A DNA stretch of 64,000 bases from Microbacterium testaceum StLB037 (GCF_000202635.1 NC_015125.1:62001-126000); one strand, 5' to 3'; positions 36,736 through 47,524 are shown, numbered from the stretch's first letter. Notes: generated from the letters alone by a model not told the origin. Program-made: numbers and translations.

Positions 36736-38144
36736 GCGAACAACTCTCCTAGTCGGTCGCCGAGGAAGCGGAGCCCGGCCGAGTTCGAGGACTTGACCAG
36801 CACGCGATCGCCGTCGCGGAGCTCCGTGGCGAGGTAGTCGTACGCGGCGTCGGCGTCGGCGAAGAAGACCGCCTCCCCGTCCCAGGACCCCTGCGCGATC
36901 GCCTCGAGGTACATGCGACGCGCCTCCGGTCCGATCACGACGATCCGCTGGATGCGCAGGCGCACGGCCAGCAGCCCGACGCGGTCGTGCTCTTCGTCTG
37001 CGTACTCCCCCAGCTCGCTCATCGCGCCGAGGACGGCGACCGTGCGCTCCCCCGGGCCGGTGATCTGCGCGAGCGTGCGAAGGGCCGCGGCCATGGAGTC
37101 GGGGCTGGCGTTGTACGCGTCGTTGATGATGCGCACGCGGTCCGATCCGAGCGGCTGCATCCGCCAGCGCTCGGCGATCTCGACCGTCTCCAGCCGCGCG
37201 ATCGCCTCGGCGGCCGGGACGCCCAGCGCCGTGGCTGTCGCGAGGGCGGCGAGGGCGTTCATGACGTGGTGCTCGCCGAGCACGCGCAGAGTGAGGGTGA
37301 ACGGCTCACCGTCGACGAGGAGATCGGCTCGGGTTCCGGATGCCGAGACTTCGACGTCCACCGCGCGCACCGCCGCGCGCTCCCCGCGTCCGAACCAGCG
37401 CACGTCCTGCCCGCGCTCGCGCGCGAACGGCTCCATGGCCGCGACGCGCGGATCGTCGACGTTGAGGACGGCGAGGCCGCCCTCGCGCGTGGCGTGGACG
37501 AGCTCGCTCTTGGCGCGGAAGGTGGACTCGATGCCGCCGAAACCACCCGCGTGGGCCATTCCGACCATGAGGACGACACCGACGTCGGGGGTCACCAGAC
37601 CCGCCAGGTGCGCGATGGCCCCGGGGGCGCTCGCGCCGAACTCGCTGACGAGGAACCGGGTGTCCTCGGTCACACGGAGCATCGTGAGCGGGGCGCCCAC
37701 CTCGTTGTTGAACGACGCGCGCGGCGACACGGTCTCGCCTTCGTCGCTCAGGATGCGCGCGAGGAGGTTCTTGGTCGTCGTCTTGCCGTTGGATCCGGTG
37801 ATCCCGACGATGCGCAGACGCCCGTGCTCACGGACCCGGGCCACCACGTCGCGGGCCAGGTCGGACAGGGCGGTCACGGCATCCGGAACGACGATCTGAC
37901 TCACCGGGTCGTCGAGTTCGCGTTCGACGATCGCGAGGGCGGCCCCGCGCTCGACCGCCGTGCCGACGAAGAGGTGGCCGTCGGTGGTCTCGCCCGGCTT
38001 GGCGACGAAGATGTCGCCGGGCTCGATGAGACGCGAGTCGGTGTCGACGAGCCCGGCGACGAGAGTGTCGGGAGTGTCGTCGCCGCGCACGACGAGGCGA
38101 CCGCCGAGGGCGTCGGCCAGATGGGAGAGGCTCGTGGAGATCAT
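36732..38144 (-). CDS. murF: UDP-MurNAc-tripeptide D-Ala-D-Ala ligase
   Basis: MurF adds D-Ala-D-Ala to the UDP-MurNAc-tripeptide. The 470-residue protein has an N-terminal domain (about 1-85), the ATP loop VGITGSNGKTTTKNLLARIL (around 115-133), ASFNNEVGAPLTML, and NDAYNASPDSMAAAL in the C-terminal half. The ATG at 38144 is preceded by GGAAAGGG. It directly follows ftsI; the murE gene usually found between ftsI and murF is absent. Confidence 0.96.
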   Translation of the reverse strand: MISTSLSHLADALGGRLVVRGDDTPDTLVAGLVDTDSRLIEPGDIFVAKPGETTDGHLFVGTAVERGAALAIVERELDDPVSQIVVPDAVTALSDLARDVVARVREHGRLRIVGITGSNGKTTTKNLLARILSDEGETVSPRASFNNEVGAPLTMLRVTEDTRFLVSEFGASAPGAIAHLAGLVTPDVGVVLMVGMAHAGGFGGIESTFRAKSELVHATREGGLAVLNVDDPRVAAMEPFARERGQDVRWFGRGERAAVRAVDVEVSASGTRADLLVDGEPFTLTLRVLGEHHVMNALAALATATALGVPAAEAIARLETVEIAERWRMQPLGSDRVRIINDAYNASPDSMAAALRTLAQITGPGERTVAVLGAMSELGEYADEEHDRVGLLAVRLRIQRIVVIGPEARRMYLEAIAQGSWDGEAVFFADADAAYDYLATELRDGDRVLVKSSNSAGLRFLGDRLGELFA

Positions 38145-38208
38145 TGCTGTGCGGACGCCCTTTCCGTGTCGCATTCGTTACCGAGACGAGACCGGCGTCG
38201 GCGGTGTC

Positions 38209-40005
38209 TCAGCCGAACTTGGGCAGTTCGGGGGTCGTGGTTCCGGACGGGATCACGCGGTAGGTCTTGAGAACCTGCGTGAGGGCCTTCTGGAACGCGG
38301 GGGCGGTGGCCGCCGACGATTTTACCGTCCGCGGCTCGTCGAGGTTGACCTCGACGACGTACTGCGGGTCGTCGGCGGGCGCGAAGCCGATCATCGTCGT
38401 GAAGTAGGCGTCACCCTTGTAGGCGCCCGTGGCGGGGTCGGTCTTCTCGCCGGTACCCGTCTTGATCGCCACGCGATACCCGGGGATCTCGACCTGCTTC
38501 GCCAGCGTTCCCTGCGTGGCGACGTTCTCGAGCATGAGCGAGACCCGCTTGGCCGCGTCCTCGGACACGACGCGCGTGCCCTGCGTGTCGGGCACGTCGG
38601 TGACCGTGCCGTCCGCCGCGGTGCAGCCCTCGACGAGCGAGAGCGGCATCCGCACTCCCCCGTTCGCGATCGTCTGGTACGCGCCGGCGAGCTGCGGCAC
38701 CGTGACCGAGATGCCCTGTCCGAACGTCGTGTTGTAGAAGGTCTGCTTGTCCCACTGCGAGGGGTCGCGCATGATGCCGGACGACTCGCCCGGGAAGTTG
38801 ACGGCGGTCTGCTGCGTGAGCCCGAACTTCTCCAGGTAGGAGACGCGGGTGTCGAGGGGGATCATGTCGCCGAACTTCGAGATGCCGACGTTGGACGAGT
38901 CGATCAGGACACCCGTGAGCGTGTAGTTGTTGGGCCCGTGCGAGAACGAGTCGGACACGCGCGCGTCGCCGGGCAGGGTCTCGCTGCCGGAGGCCGTGAC
39001 GGTGGTGTCGGCGGTGAAGGAGCCGGAATCCAGGCCGATCGCGGCGGTGATCGCCTTCATCGTCGACCCCGGCTCGTTCGGGTCGCCGAACGCGGTGCTT
39101 CCGCGGTCGGCGACAGGGCTCGACGACGGGTCGTTGGGGTCGACGGTCGGGTACTCCGCCAGAGCGCGGATCTTGCCGGTCTTGGCCTCGACGACCGTGA
39201 TGGTCCCGCGCAGCGACCCGGTGTTCTGCACCTGCTCGGCGATCAGCTGACTGAGGTACCACTGGAGATCGCGGTCGATGGTCAGCTTGAGCGTTCCGCC
39301 GTCGACGGCGGGCTCGGTCTCGACCTCGGTCCCCGGCAGCACGTTGCCGTCGCGGCCCTGCTGGAAGACCACCTTGCCGTTGGTGGAGGCGAGGCAGGCG
39401 TTGTCGGCGGACTCGAGGCCCGCGAGCGGCTCGCCGTCGCTGCCGACGAAGCCGATGAGGTTGCCCGCGACCGCCCCGTCGGGATAGACGCGGCCCGCCT
39501 GGGGCGGGAAGCTCAGGAAGGGCAGTCCCAGCGCCGCAAGAGCCCGGTACTGCTCGGTCGAGACGTTCTTCGCGATCGACGCCCACTGGGACGTGGGGTC
39601 GGCCGCGTGGGCGTCGACGACGGTCTTCTCCACGTCGGAGGCGTTCTGCCCCGTGATGGCGGCGATCTGCTCGGCGATCTGCGTCCACGTCTGCGTGACC
39701 TTCACGCCGCCGTCGTCGGTGCGCTCGGTCAGGCCCTGCACGGCGAGGCTCGGGTCGATGTCGACGTCGTAGCGGTTCACGCTCGAGGCCAGGGTCACGC
39801 CGTTCTCGTCGACGATCGACCCGCGCGAGGCGTAGACCGTGCGGGAACTCTGCAGGCCCATCGCGAGGGAGTCGTCCACGTGCTCGCGGGCGTTGACGAC
39901 CTGGATGTCGACCAGGCGGATGACGAACGCGATCAGCACCACCAGGACGACGCCGAGCGCGACCACCGTGCGGCGGCGGGGAGAGCGGGTGAGGGAGCTC
40001 GTCAT
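38209..40005 (-). CDS. ftsI: FtsI, class B penicillin-binding protein
   Basis: FtsI is the septal transpeptidase. The 598-residue protein has a short cytoplasmic start, one membrane helix (about 12-34, VVALGVVLVVLIAFVIRLVDI), a dimerisation domain (about 55-220), and the transpeptidase domain with the SXXK motif in EPGSTMKAI, SSN in LIDSSNVGISK, and KTGTGEK. No C-terminal PASTA domains. The ATG at 40005 lies four bases past the ftsL stop. The 64 bases to murF hold no gene. Confidence 0.96.
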   Translation of the reverse strand: MTSSLTRSPRRRTVVALGVVLVVLIAFVIRLVDIQVVNAREHVDDSLAMGLQSSRTVYASRGSIVDENGVTLASSVNRYDVDIDPSLAVQGLTERTDDGGVKVTQTWTQIAEQIAAITGQNASDVEKTVVDAHAADPTSQWASIAKNVSTEQYRALAALGLPFLSFPPQAGRVYPDGAVAGNLIGFVGSDGEPLAGLESADNACLASTNGKVVFQQGRDGNVLPGTEVETEPAVDGGTLKLTIDRDLQWYLSQLIAEQVQNTGSLRGTITVVEAKTGKIRALAEYPTVDPNDPSSSPVADRGSTAFGDPNEPGSTMKAITAAIGLDSGSFTADTTVTASGSETLPGDARVSDSFSHGPNNYTLTGVLIDSSNVGISKFGDMIPLDTRVSYLEKFGLTQQTAVNFPGESSGIMRDPSQWDKQTFYNTTFGQGISVTVPQLAGAYQTIANGGVRMPLSLVEGCTAADGTVTDVPDTQGTRVVSEDAAKRVSLMLENVATQGTLAKQVEIPGYRVAIKTGTGEKTDPATGAYKGDAYFTTMIGFAPADDPQYVVEVNLDEPRTVKSSAATAPAFQKALTQVLKTYRVIPSGTTTPELPKFG

Positions 40006-40009
40006 GTGC

Positions 40010-40651
40010 TTATCGTGTCGCGGGCGTCGGCAGACCGTCGCTGATCGGCGGGGGTGTCGGAGAAACGGCCGGCGGAGTCGCCGCGTCGGGGGTCGCCCCG
40101 GCAGCGTTGTCGGTCGCGCCGGCGGGCGGGGTGGCGGCCGGCTCCGCGGCGGTCTGCGGCTGGGTCGCGAGCGGCACGCCGGTGATGAGGGCGTTGCGCA
40201 CCGAGCCGCGGCCGAGCGCATCCACCGAGGAGACCCCCTCGGCGGGCTTGCCGGAACCGACCACCGAACCGTCGCTCAGGCGGAGGTAGGTGGGCGACTC
40301 GTCGATGACCATGCCGAGCGCGGCGGCGTTCGCGGCGAGGTACTGCGGAGAGCTGAGACCGGCGACGTCGTCGTACAGGATCTGCTTCTGGTACGTGAGG
40401 TCGCGCTGCTGCTGCGTGAGGGAGGAGATCTCGAACGAGCTCTGCGTGGTGAGGATCGACAGGCCCATCTGCACGAGGGCGATGAGCACCGCACCCGCCA
40501 CCGCGATGACGCCGAAGGCGCGACGCGGGACGCGACGTCGCTCAGGCGCCGGAACCGCCTGCAGCCGCCGCGGTTCGCGGACGGGGATGGGGAACTCGGG
40601 CTCGACGTCGGTGTGAACCGCCCGGAGATCGATGGCCGGGGATGCGCTCAT
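40010..40651 (-). CDS. FtsL-like bitopic division protein with long external tail
   Basis: A 213-residue protein in the ftsL position between rsmH and ftsI. About 45 cytoplasmic residues rich in Arg and Pro precede one membrane helix (about 46-66, [21 protein letters not shown]). A short coiled coil follows (about 68-95, [20 protein letters not shown]), then a region like the septum-formation initiator fold ([21 protein letters not shown]). The last ~60 residues are a Pro/Ala/Thr-rich tail, longer than most FtsL. Sequence identity of FtsL is always low, so the call rests on topology and position. It overlaps rsmH by four bases. Confidence 0.8.
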   Translation of the reverse strand: MSASPAIDLRAVHTDVEPEFPIPVREPRRLQAVPAPERRRVPRRAFGVIAVAGAVLIALVQMGLSILTTQSSFEISSLTQQQRDLTYQKQILYDDVAGLSSPQYLAANAAALGMVIDESPTYLRLSDGSVVGSGKPAEGVSSVDALGRGSVRNALITGVPLATQPQTAAEPAATPPAGATDNAAGATPDAATPPAVSPTPPPISDGLPTPATR

Positions 40652-41601
40652 GCGTCCTCCTTGGTTCTCTCGGCCGCACGCAGTCGCACGGGGGTGGCGC
40701 GGGGGTTGGCCGCGCGTTCTTCGTCGCTCGCCAGTTCGGCGCCGCGCACGAGCAGGCGGAATTTCGGCGCGTGCTCGGGAAGCTCGACCGGGAGGCCGCG
40801 GGGAGCGGTGGATGCCGCCGCCTCGGCGAACACGCGCTTGACCAGCCGATCTTCGAGCGACTGGTACGACAGCACGACGATGCGCCCGCCCACCCCGAGC
40901 ACCTTCAGCGCCGCCGGGATGGTGCGCTCGAGGACGGACAGCTCGGCGTTGACCTCGATGCGGAGGGCCTGGAAGACACGCTTCGCCGGGTGGCGCTCCC
41001 GCAGGACGGCCGCGGGGGTGGCCGCCTGAAGCACGTCGACGAGCTGCCCCGAACGCTCGAGCGGCGCTTCGGCGCGGGCGGCGATGATCGCCCGGGCGTA
41101 GCGCCCGGCGAGCTTCTCTTCGCCGTAGCGCTCGAAGATGCGCCGCAGGTCGCCCTCGCCGTAGGTGGCGAGCACCTCGGCCGCCGTCACGCCCTGGGTC
41201 TGGTCCATGCGCATGTCGAGGGGTGCGTCCTGCGCGTAGGCGAATCCGCGGGAGGCCTCGTCGAGCTGGAGCGAGGAGACACCGAGGTCGAACAGGATCC
41301 CGTCGACCTTGTCGACACCCGCGGATGCCACGGCCTCGGCGATCCCGTCGTAGACGGTGTGCACGAGGGTCACACGGTCGCCGAAGCGCGCGAGCCGCTC
41401 CCCCGCGATCCGCAGGGCGTCCGTGTCACGGTCGAGGCCGATCAGTCGCGCGGTCGGGAAGCGCTCGAGGAACGCCTCGGAGTGCCCGCCCATGCCGAGC
41501 GTGCCGTCGACGAAGACGGCATCCGGTCGCTCCAGAGCCGGAGCGAGGAGTTCGGCGCACCGCTCGAGGAGGACGGGGGTGTGGATGTCGCGGATGTCCA
41601 T
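40648..41601 (-). CDS. rsmH: 16S rRNA (cytosine-1402-N4)-methyltransferase
   Basis: RsmH (MraW) methylates N4 of C1402 in 16S rRNA. The 317-residue protein has the AdoMet motif [19 protein letters not shown] (about 30-48), [12 protein letters not shown], and [22 protein letters not shown], plus the C-terminal [12 protein letters not shown]. It follows mraZ by about 99 bases and overlaps the ftsL-like gene by four (ATGA), the standard head of the dcw cluster. Confidence 0.97.
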   Translation of the reverse strand: MDIRDIHTPVLLERCAELLAPALERPDAVFVDGTLGMGGHSEAFLERFPTARLIGLDRDTDALRIAGERLARFGDRVTLVHTVYDGIAEAVASAGVDKVDGILFDLGVSSLQLDEASRGFAYAQDAPLDMRMDQTQGVTAAEVLATYGEGDLRRIFERYGEEKLAGRYARAIIAARAEAPLERSGQLVDVLQAATPAAVLRERHPAKRVFQALRIEVNAELSVLERTIPAALKVLGVGGRIVVLSYQSLEDRLVKRVFAEAAASTAPRGLPVELPEHAPKFRLLVRGAELASDEERAANPRATPVRLRAAERTKEDA

Positions 41602-41700
41602 GAGATGTCGGGGACCGATCCTCGGCTCTGATCCCCATCCGCATCGACCTGGCGCCGGGGAAGTGCGTCAGGGCATGCGGCTGGGAGTCACAGCCGAGGG

Positions 41701-42132
41701 TCAGAACAGTCCCGGAATCACCTCCTGTTCCATCTCGGCGTACGTTTCTTCGTTGCTCTCGGCGTAGGTGTTCCACGCCTCGGCATCCCAGATCTCCGCG
41801 TGGGCACCGACGCCCGTGACGACGAGCTCGCGACCGAGGCCGGCGTAGGTGCGGAGTGCCGGGGGCACGGTGATGCGGTTCTGGCTGTCGGGCTTCTCGG
41901 CGCTGGCCCCCGAGAGGAACATGCGCAGGAAGTCGCGGGCCTGTTTGTTGCTGAGCGGAGCCTCACGGATGCGCTCGTGCACACGCTCGAACTCCTCGGT
42001 GCTGAACACGTAGAGGCAGCGGTCCTGCCCGCGCGTGATCACCACTCCGGCGCCGAGATCGTCACGGAACTTCGCCGGCAGGATGACCCGACCCTTGTCG
42101 TCGAGCTTGGGTGTGTGCGTTCCGAGCAGCAT
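41701..42132 (-). CDS. mraZ: Transcriptional regulator MraZ
   Basis: MraZ is the DNA-binding regulator at the head of the division and wall cluster and represses its own promoter in E. coli. The 143-residue protein has two SpoVT-AbrB-like repeats, beginning [20 protein letters not shown] and [19 protein letters not shown]. The ATG at 42132 matches the usual MraZ N-terminus; the upstream ATG at 42144 would add four extra residues. Three decamer repeats upstream (42171-42200) are its probable operator. Confidence 0.95.
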   Translation of the reverse strand: MLLGTHTPKLDDKGRVILPAKFRDDLGAGVVITRGQDRCLYVFSTEEFERVHERIREAPLSNKQARDFLRMFLSGASAEKPDSQNRITVPPALRTYAGLGRELVVTGVGAHAEIWDAEAWNTYAESNEETYAEMEQEVIPGLF

Positions 42133-42170
42133 TCGGGCGTCCACCCCCTTCGTCCGGCCTGCGAAGTTTC

Positions 42171-42200
42171 CCCCACTTTACTCCACTGCCCTCCACTTAG
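42171..42200 (-). promoter_or_regulatory. MraZ operator: three direct repeats with 10-bp period
   Basis: On the plus strand the repeats are CCCCACTTTA, CTCCACTGCC and CTCCACTTAG, contiguous. On the coding strand this reads TGGAG-N5-TGGAG-N5-TGGGG. MraZ binds three to four TGGGN repeats separated by five bases upstream of mraZ in other bacteria; here two of three have A in the third G position. Confidence 0.8.
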
Positions 42201-42402
42201 CTATTGATTCACACCCTCTTCTGGGCGGGACGCCCGTCGTGTACAGTCAGCGCGCACCGCCGCCGCCGGGCACTCACCCGCGAAATGACGCGGGTTTCCG
42301 GGAATCGGGCACGCCGGAAGGGCCTCGGTGGAGGAAAAGGGAGACCTTTCACGCTCGATCCCCCACGACGGGGAACCGGATCAGCCCCCGGGCGCACGAA
42401 AA

Positions 42403-42428
42403 AGCACCGGCTCCGAAGAGCCGGTGCT
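42403..42428 (-). terminator. Terminator after the DUF3040 gene
   Basis: Perfect 11-bp stem AGCACCGGCTC (42403-42413) with GAGCCGGTGCT (42418-42428) and a four-base loop. On the minus strand it is followed by a run of T residues, a true intrinsic terminator for the gene at 42445. Confidence 0.85.
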
Positions 42429-42444
42429 TATCGAGGGTGAGGGC

Positions 42445-42828
42445 TTAGCGCTCCTCGTTGCGGCGGTCCCAGCGATCGTTCATGCGATCCATGAACGACG
42501 CGCCGGACGCGCGCGGAGCGCGCGCCGCCGACGGCGAGGTTGCGCTGGCGCGAGCGGATCCCTTCAACGGGGTGACGGCGAGGACGACGCCGGTGACCAT
42601 GAAAAGGAATCCCAGAACGCCGACCGCGATGCCGAGGAAGCCGGTGTTGAAACCGATCGACACTCCCGCGACGAGGGCCCCGAGGCCCGCCAGGACCAGG
42701 ATGGACCCGTACACGATGTTGCGGTAGCTGAGGGCGCGACTGGGGGCGGTGACGACGTCGGCGTCGTGACTCATGAGATGGCGCTCCATCTCGTCTAGCA
42801 GACGCTGCTCCTGTTCGGACAGTGGCAT
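42445..42828 (-). CDS. DUF3040 membrane protein
   Basis: A 127-residue protein of the actinobacterial DUF3040 family. It starts with the family signature PLSEQEQRLLDEMERHL. Two membrane helices follow (about 37-57 IVYGSILVLAGLGALVAGVSI and 62-85 GFLGIAVGVLGFLFMVTGVVLAV), then a basic C-terminal tail ending in WDRRNEER. The function is unknown; it is commonly found beside the dcw cluster. GAGGGGG precedes the ATG. Divergent from the prenyl synthase gene. Confidence 0.88.
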   Translation of the reverse strand: MPLSEQEQRLLDEMERHLMSHDADVVTAPSRALSYRNIVYGSILVLAGLGALVAGVSIGFNTGFLGIAVGVLGFLFMVTGVVLAVTPLKGSARASATSPSAARAPRASGASFMDRMNDRWDRRNEER

Positions 42829-42880
42829 GCATCCCCCTCTGTTACTAAGTACGGACGATTCTACGCGGGGCGTGGATCAC

Positions 42881-42886
42881 TAGGCT
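42881..42886 (+). promoter_or_regulatory. -10 box TAGGCT of leaderless prenyl synthase promoter
   Basis: TAGGCT followed by six bases and GTG 42893. A second GTG follows at 42896, which would leave nine bases. Confidence 0.55.
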
Positions 42887-42892
42887 AGGCCT

Positions 42893-43984
42893 GTGGTGAC
42901 CTCCCCGGAACCGATCGAAGCTGTTTCCCAGCGACTCGACAAGTTCCTTTCTGACCAGCTATCGTACGCCTCCTCGCTGGGCCCGGAGGCGGAGACGATG
43001 AGCCGCGCGGGCGCAGCTTCCCTGCGCGGAGGGAAGCGCCTTCGGGCGCGTTTCTGCCTCACGGGGTGGCGCGCCGTGGCGGAGTCGACCGCTGCCCGCA
43101 CCGTCGCTCCCGCGGCGGCGGCGATCTCGGTCGCCGCGGCGCTCGAGATCTTCCAGGCGGCGGCCCTCGTGCACGACGACATCATCGACAACTCCGACAC
43201 GCGTCGAGGCCAGCCGGCCGCGCACCGCGCGCTCGAAGCCGCCCACGCGGCCGCCCACTGGGCCGGGGACGCGGCGATGTTCGGCCGCTCCGGCGCCGTC
43301 CTGCTCGGCGACCTCCTCGTCGCCTGGAGCGACGACCTCCTCGAGGACGCTCTGGCCGATCAGCCCACGGCCTCCGCGACGCGGCGGCTCTACGCGCACA
43401 TGCGGCGCGACGTCACGATCGGCCAGTTCCTCGACGTCGCGGAGGAGTCGGCGTACGCCGTCTATCCCGACGACCAGCACGCCGAGCGCGCGCTGCGCGT
43501 GGCCTCGTACAAGTCGGCGCGCTACAGCATCCAGAAGCCGCTCGAGATCGGTGCCGCTCTCGCCGGCGCCGACGACGACCAGCTCGACGCCCTCGCGCGC
43601 TTCGGCCACGACGTCGGGATGGCGTTCCAACTGCGCGACGACGTCCTGGGGGTCTTCGGCGACACCGCCGCGACCGGGAAGCCCGTCGGCGACGACCTCC
43701 GCGAGGGCAAGCGGACGGTGCTCGTCGCCTTCGCGCGCGAAGCCCTCCCCGCCTCGACGCGCCGGACGGTGGATGAGCTCCTCGGGGATCCGGACCTGGA
43801 TGCCACCCAGATCGGCGCCCTGCAGAACACCATCATCGACACCGGAGCGCTCGCCCGCACCGAGGAGCTCATCGCCGACTACTCGCGACGCGCCGACCGC
43901 GCCCTCTCGGGTGCACGTCTCGGCAACGCCGCCGTCGGCGAACTCCGCGACCTCGCGCACGCCGCGACGCAGCGTTCGTCCTGA
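42893..43984 (+). CDS. Polyprenyl (E-type) diphosphate synthase
   Basis: A 363-residue trans-prenyltransferase that condenses isopentenyl diphosphate onto allylic diphosphates, for menaquinone side chains or C20 precursors. The first aspartate-rich motif is DDIID (about 95-99, in LVHDDIIDNSDTRRG) and the second is in FQLRDDVLGVFGD; GGKRLRARF near 47-55 binds IPP. The bulky residues that set chain length cannot be judged by eye, so geranylgeranyl versus longer products is open. Actinobacterial homologues of this type are called IdsA or GrcC. Confidence 0.9.
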   Translation: MVTSPEPIEAVSQRLDKFLSDQLSYASSLGPEAETMSRAGAASLRGGKRLRARFCLTGWRAVAESTAARTVAPAAAAISVAAALEIFQAAALVHDDIIDNSDTRRGQPAAHRALEAAHAAAHWAGDAAMFGRSGAVLLGDLLVAWSDDLLEDALADQPTASATRRLYAHMRRDVTIGQFLDVAEESAYAVYPDDQHAERALRVASYKSARYSIQKPLEIGAALAGADDDQLDALARFGHDVGMAFQLRDDVLGVFGDTAATGKPVGDDLREGKRTVLVAFAREALPASTRRTVDELLGDPDLDATQIGALQNTIIDTGALARTEELIADYSRRADRALSGARLGNAAVGELRDLAHAATQRSS

Positions 43985-43986
43985 GC

Positions 43987-44011
43987 GGCGCGCGTCCCGG
44001 GACGACGCGCC
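43987..44011. terminator. Possible terminator between prenyl synthase and Rv2175c-like gene
   Basis: A dyad centred on GTCCCGGGAC (43994-44003), extended by GGCGCG and CGCGCC arms with a small bulge. It lies just past the prenyl synthase stop, between convergent genes. No T-tract. Confidence 0.45.
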
Positions 44012-44054
44012 ACGCGCGCCACGAGAACGCGACGACAGGAGGGGCGGAGTCCGC

Positions 44055-44399
44055 TCAGGCCAGCGTCGCGGCGACCCGCCGCACTTCGCTCTTGCGGCCC
44101 GCCAGGAGCGCTTCGATCGGTGCGACACCGATGCTGTCCTCCGGGGTGAGCAGCCAGTCGATGGTCTCGTCCTCATCGAAGCCGACATCGTGCAGGACGA
44201 TGATCGTGCCGCGCAGGGCCGGCAACGGGCGCCCGTCGACGATGAAGACGGCGGGGATGCGCAGCACACCGTCGCGGCGCGAACCGACGAGGTAGTGCTC
44301 GTCGAGCAGTCGGCGCACACGTCCGTGCGGCTCGCCCAGGATCTCGACGAGATCGGGGATCGTCAGCCACGCGGTTTCGTAACGGGGGGTTTCGCTCAC
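44055..44399 (-). CDS. Rv2175c-like DNA-binding protein
   Basis: A 114-residue protein with an N-terminal winged helix-turn-helix (WLTIPDLVEILGEPHGRVRRLL, about 11-33) and a compact C-terminal half (GTIIVLHDVGFDEDETIDWLL). It resembles mycobacterial Rv2175c, a DNA-binding protein whose N-terminal Thr is phosphorylated by PknL. It lies about 1.2 kb from the PASTA kinase and next to the prenyl synthase, the same surroundings as in Mycobacterium. DNA target unknown. GTG start. Confidence 0.85.
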   Translation of the reverse strand: MSETPRYETAWLTIPDLVEILGEPHGRVRRLLDEHYLVGSRRDGVLRIPAVFIVDGRPLPALRGTIIVLHDVGFDEDETIDWLLTPEDSIGVAPIEALLAGRKSEVRRVAATLA

Positions 44400-44475
44400 G
44401 ACCCCATCTTCTCATCGTGGAGCCCGGGAACGCGTTCCGACACCGTCGTCACACGTGTCACACAGGCCTCACGCG

Positions 44476-44500
44476 TTGACATCCTTCCCATGCCATGGGA
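44476..44500 (+). promoter_or_regulatory. TTGACA box and perfect palindrome before the LysM gene
   Basis: TTGACA (44476-44481) is the only consensus -35 hexamer noticed in the window. Right after it, TCCCATG-C-CATGGGA (44486-44500) is a perfect palindrome. With a 17-base spacer the -10 would be GAGCGT at 44499, a poor match, as expected for a promoter that needs a regulator. Confidence 0.4.
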
Positions 44501-44536
44501 GCGTTTCGGCAGTCGAAAGAACGGAATCCCCCCACC

Positions 44537-45520
44537 ATGCGTCGACTTCCCTCCCCCGTCCTGCCCTCCCTCCCCCGGTCGAGCGTCATCCTGCCCGCCG
44601 CGGTCGTCGGAACGATCGCGCTGGCTCTCACCGGTGAGAGCAGCGCCCACGCGGCACCGCCCGCGCCCCCGCTCACCGCCCTCCCTCCCGCACCCGCGTC
44701 GCTCGCGCAGATCCCCGTGATGCAGGCGGCCGCAGCCGTCCCCGCGACCCACACGGTCGAGCCCGGAGACACCGTCTGGGGCATCGCCCAGCGCTACGGC
44801 CTCGACGTCGGGGCGCTCCAGGCCGCGAACGGCCTGGCCGGAGACAGCATCATCCGTCCCGGGCAGGTGCTCAGCCTCGGCGTCGCGATGCCCGCCCCCG
44901 CGGCTCCCGCCCCCGAAGTCGCGCCGGTCGGCTACGAGGTCACCGCCGGCGACACCGTCTCGGCGATCGCGGCCGCCCACGGCGTCTCGACCGATGCCGT
45001 GCTCGCCGCCAACGGTCTCACGCGCGACTCGATCATCTACCCCGGCGAAGTGCTGCAGATCCCGTCCGCGGCGGCACCCGGCCCGGCATCCGTCGATCCG
45101 GTCCTCGCACCCGGCCTGGACGCGGAGCAGTCCGAGAACGCCCGGCTGATCATCCGCGTCGGGCGCGAGCTCGGCGTGTCGGACCGGGGCATCCTGATCG
45201 CCCTCGGCACCGCCATGCAGGAATCGTGGCTGCGAAACCTCGACTGGGGCGACCGCGACTCCCTCGGTCTGTTCCAGCAGCGCCCGAGCACGGGATGGGG
45301 CACGCCCGATCAGATCCTCGATCGCGAGCGTTCGACCCGCGTCTTCTACGGCGGACCCGCGGATCCCAACGGTTCCGACACGCGCGGGCTCCTCGACATC
45401 CCGGGATGGGAGAACCTCCCGTACGCCGACGCCGCGCAGGCCGTGCAGATCTCGGCGTACCCCGACCGGTACGCGCAATGGGAGCAGCCGGCGACCACAT
45501 GGCTCGCCGTTCTCGGCTGA
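44537..45520 (+). CDS. Secreted LysM protein with lysozyme-like C-terminal domain
   Basis: A 327-residue exported protein. The signal peptide is MRRLPSPVLPSLPRSSV plus a hydrophobic stretch ending SSAHA-AP (about residue 38). Two LysM domains, HTVEPGDTVWGIAQRYG (about 58-102) and YEVTAGDTVSAIAAAHG (about 120-163), bind peptidoglycan. The C-terminal ~145 residues (GRELGVSDRGILIALGTAMQES, DSLGLFQQRPSTGWGTPDQI) resemble goose-type or transglycosylase-like folds with a possible catalytic Glu in AMQES. The start is the ATG at 44537; an upstream ATG (44495) lies inside a palindrome. It precedes the PASTA kinase gene. Confidence 0.82.
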   Translation: MRRLPSPVLPSLPRSSVILPAAVVGTIALALTGESSAHAAPPAPPLTALPPAPASLAQIPVMQAAAAVPATHTVEPGDTVWGIAQRYGLDVGALQAANGLAGDSIIRPGQVLSLGVAMPAPAAPAPEVAPVGYEVTAGDTVSAIAAAHGVSTDAVLAANGLTRDSIIYPGEVLQIPSAAAPGPASVDPVLAPGLDAEQSENARLIIRVGRELGVSDRGILIALGTAMQESWLRNLDWGDRDSLGLFQQRPSTGWGTPDQILDRERSTRVFYGGPADPNGSDTRGLLDIPGWENLPYADAAQAVQISAYPDRYAQWEQPATTWLAVLG

Positions 45521-45562
45521 GGTAGGGGTGAGCCGCTCCCGGAGCTCCCAGGGGGCGCTCCG

Positions 45563-45568
45563 TAGACT
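45563..45568 (+). promoter_or_regulatory. -10 box TAGACT of leaderless kinase promoter
   Basis: TAGACT followed by six bases and GTG 45575. Confidence 0.55.
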
Positions 45569-45574
45569 CGGATC

Positions 45575-47524
<1,950 letters not shown>

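Larger units (their letters stand above)
42133..42444. other. dcw promoter region (312 bp without a gene)
   Basis: From the mraZ side this stretch holds a leader with GAAGGGGG, three MraZ decamer repeats, an A/T-rich patch (TAGCTAAG), about 190 bases in which I see no gene or clear element, and the terminator of the DUF3040 gene. A TAAAGT within the third decamer is a plausible -10 box, which would place MraZ binding on the promoter itself. Confidence 0.5.

Noticed and set aside
44495..44536. Upstream ATG as start of the LysM protein
   Set aside because: It lies inside a palindrome in the promoter region and adds charged residues before a normal signal peptide; ATG 44537 gives a standard export signal.
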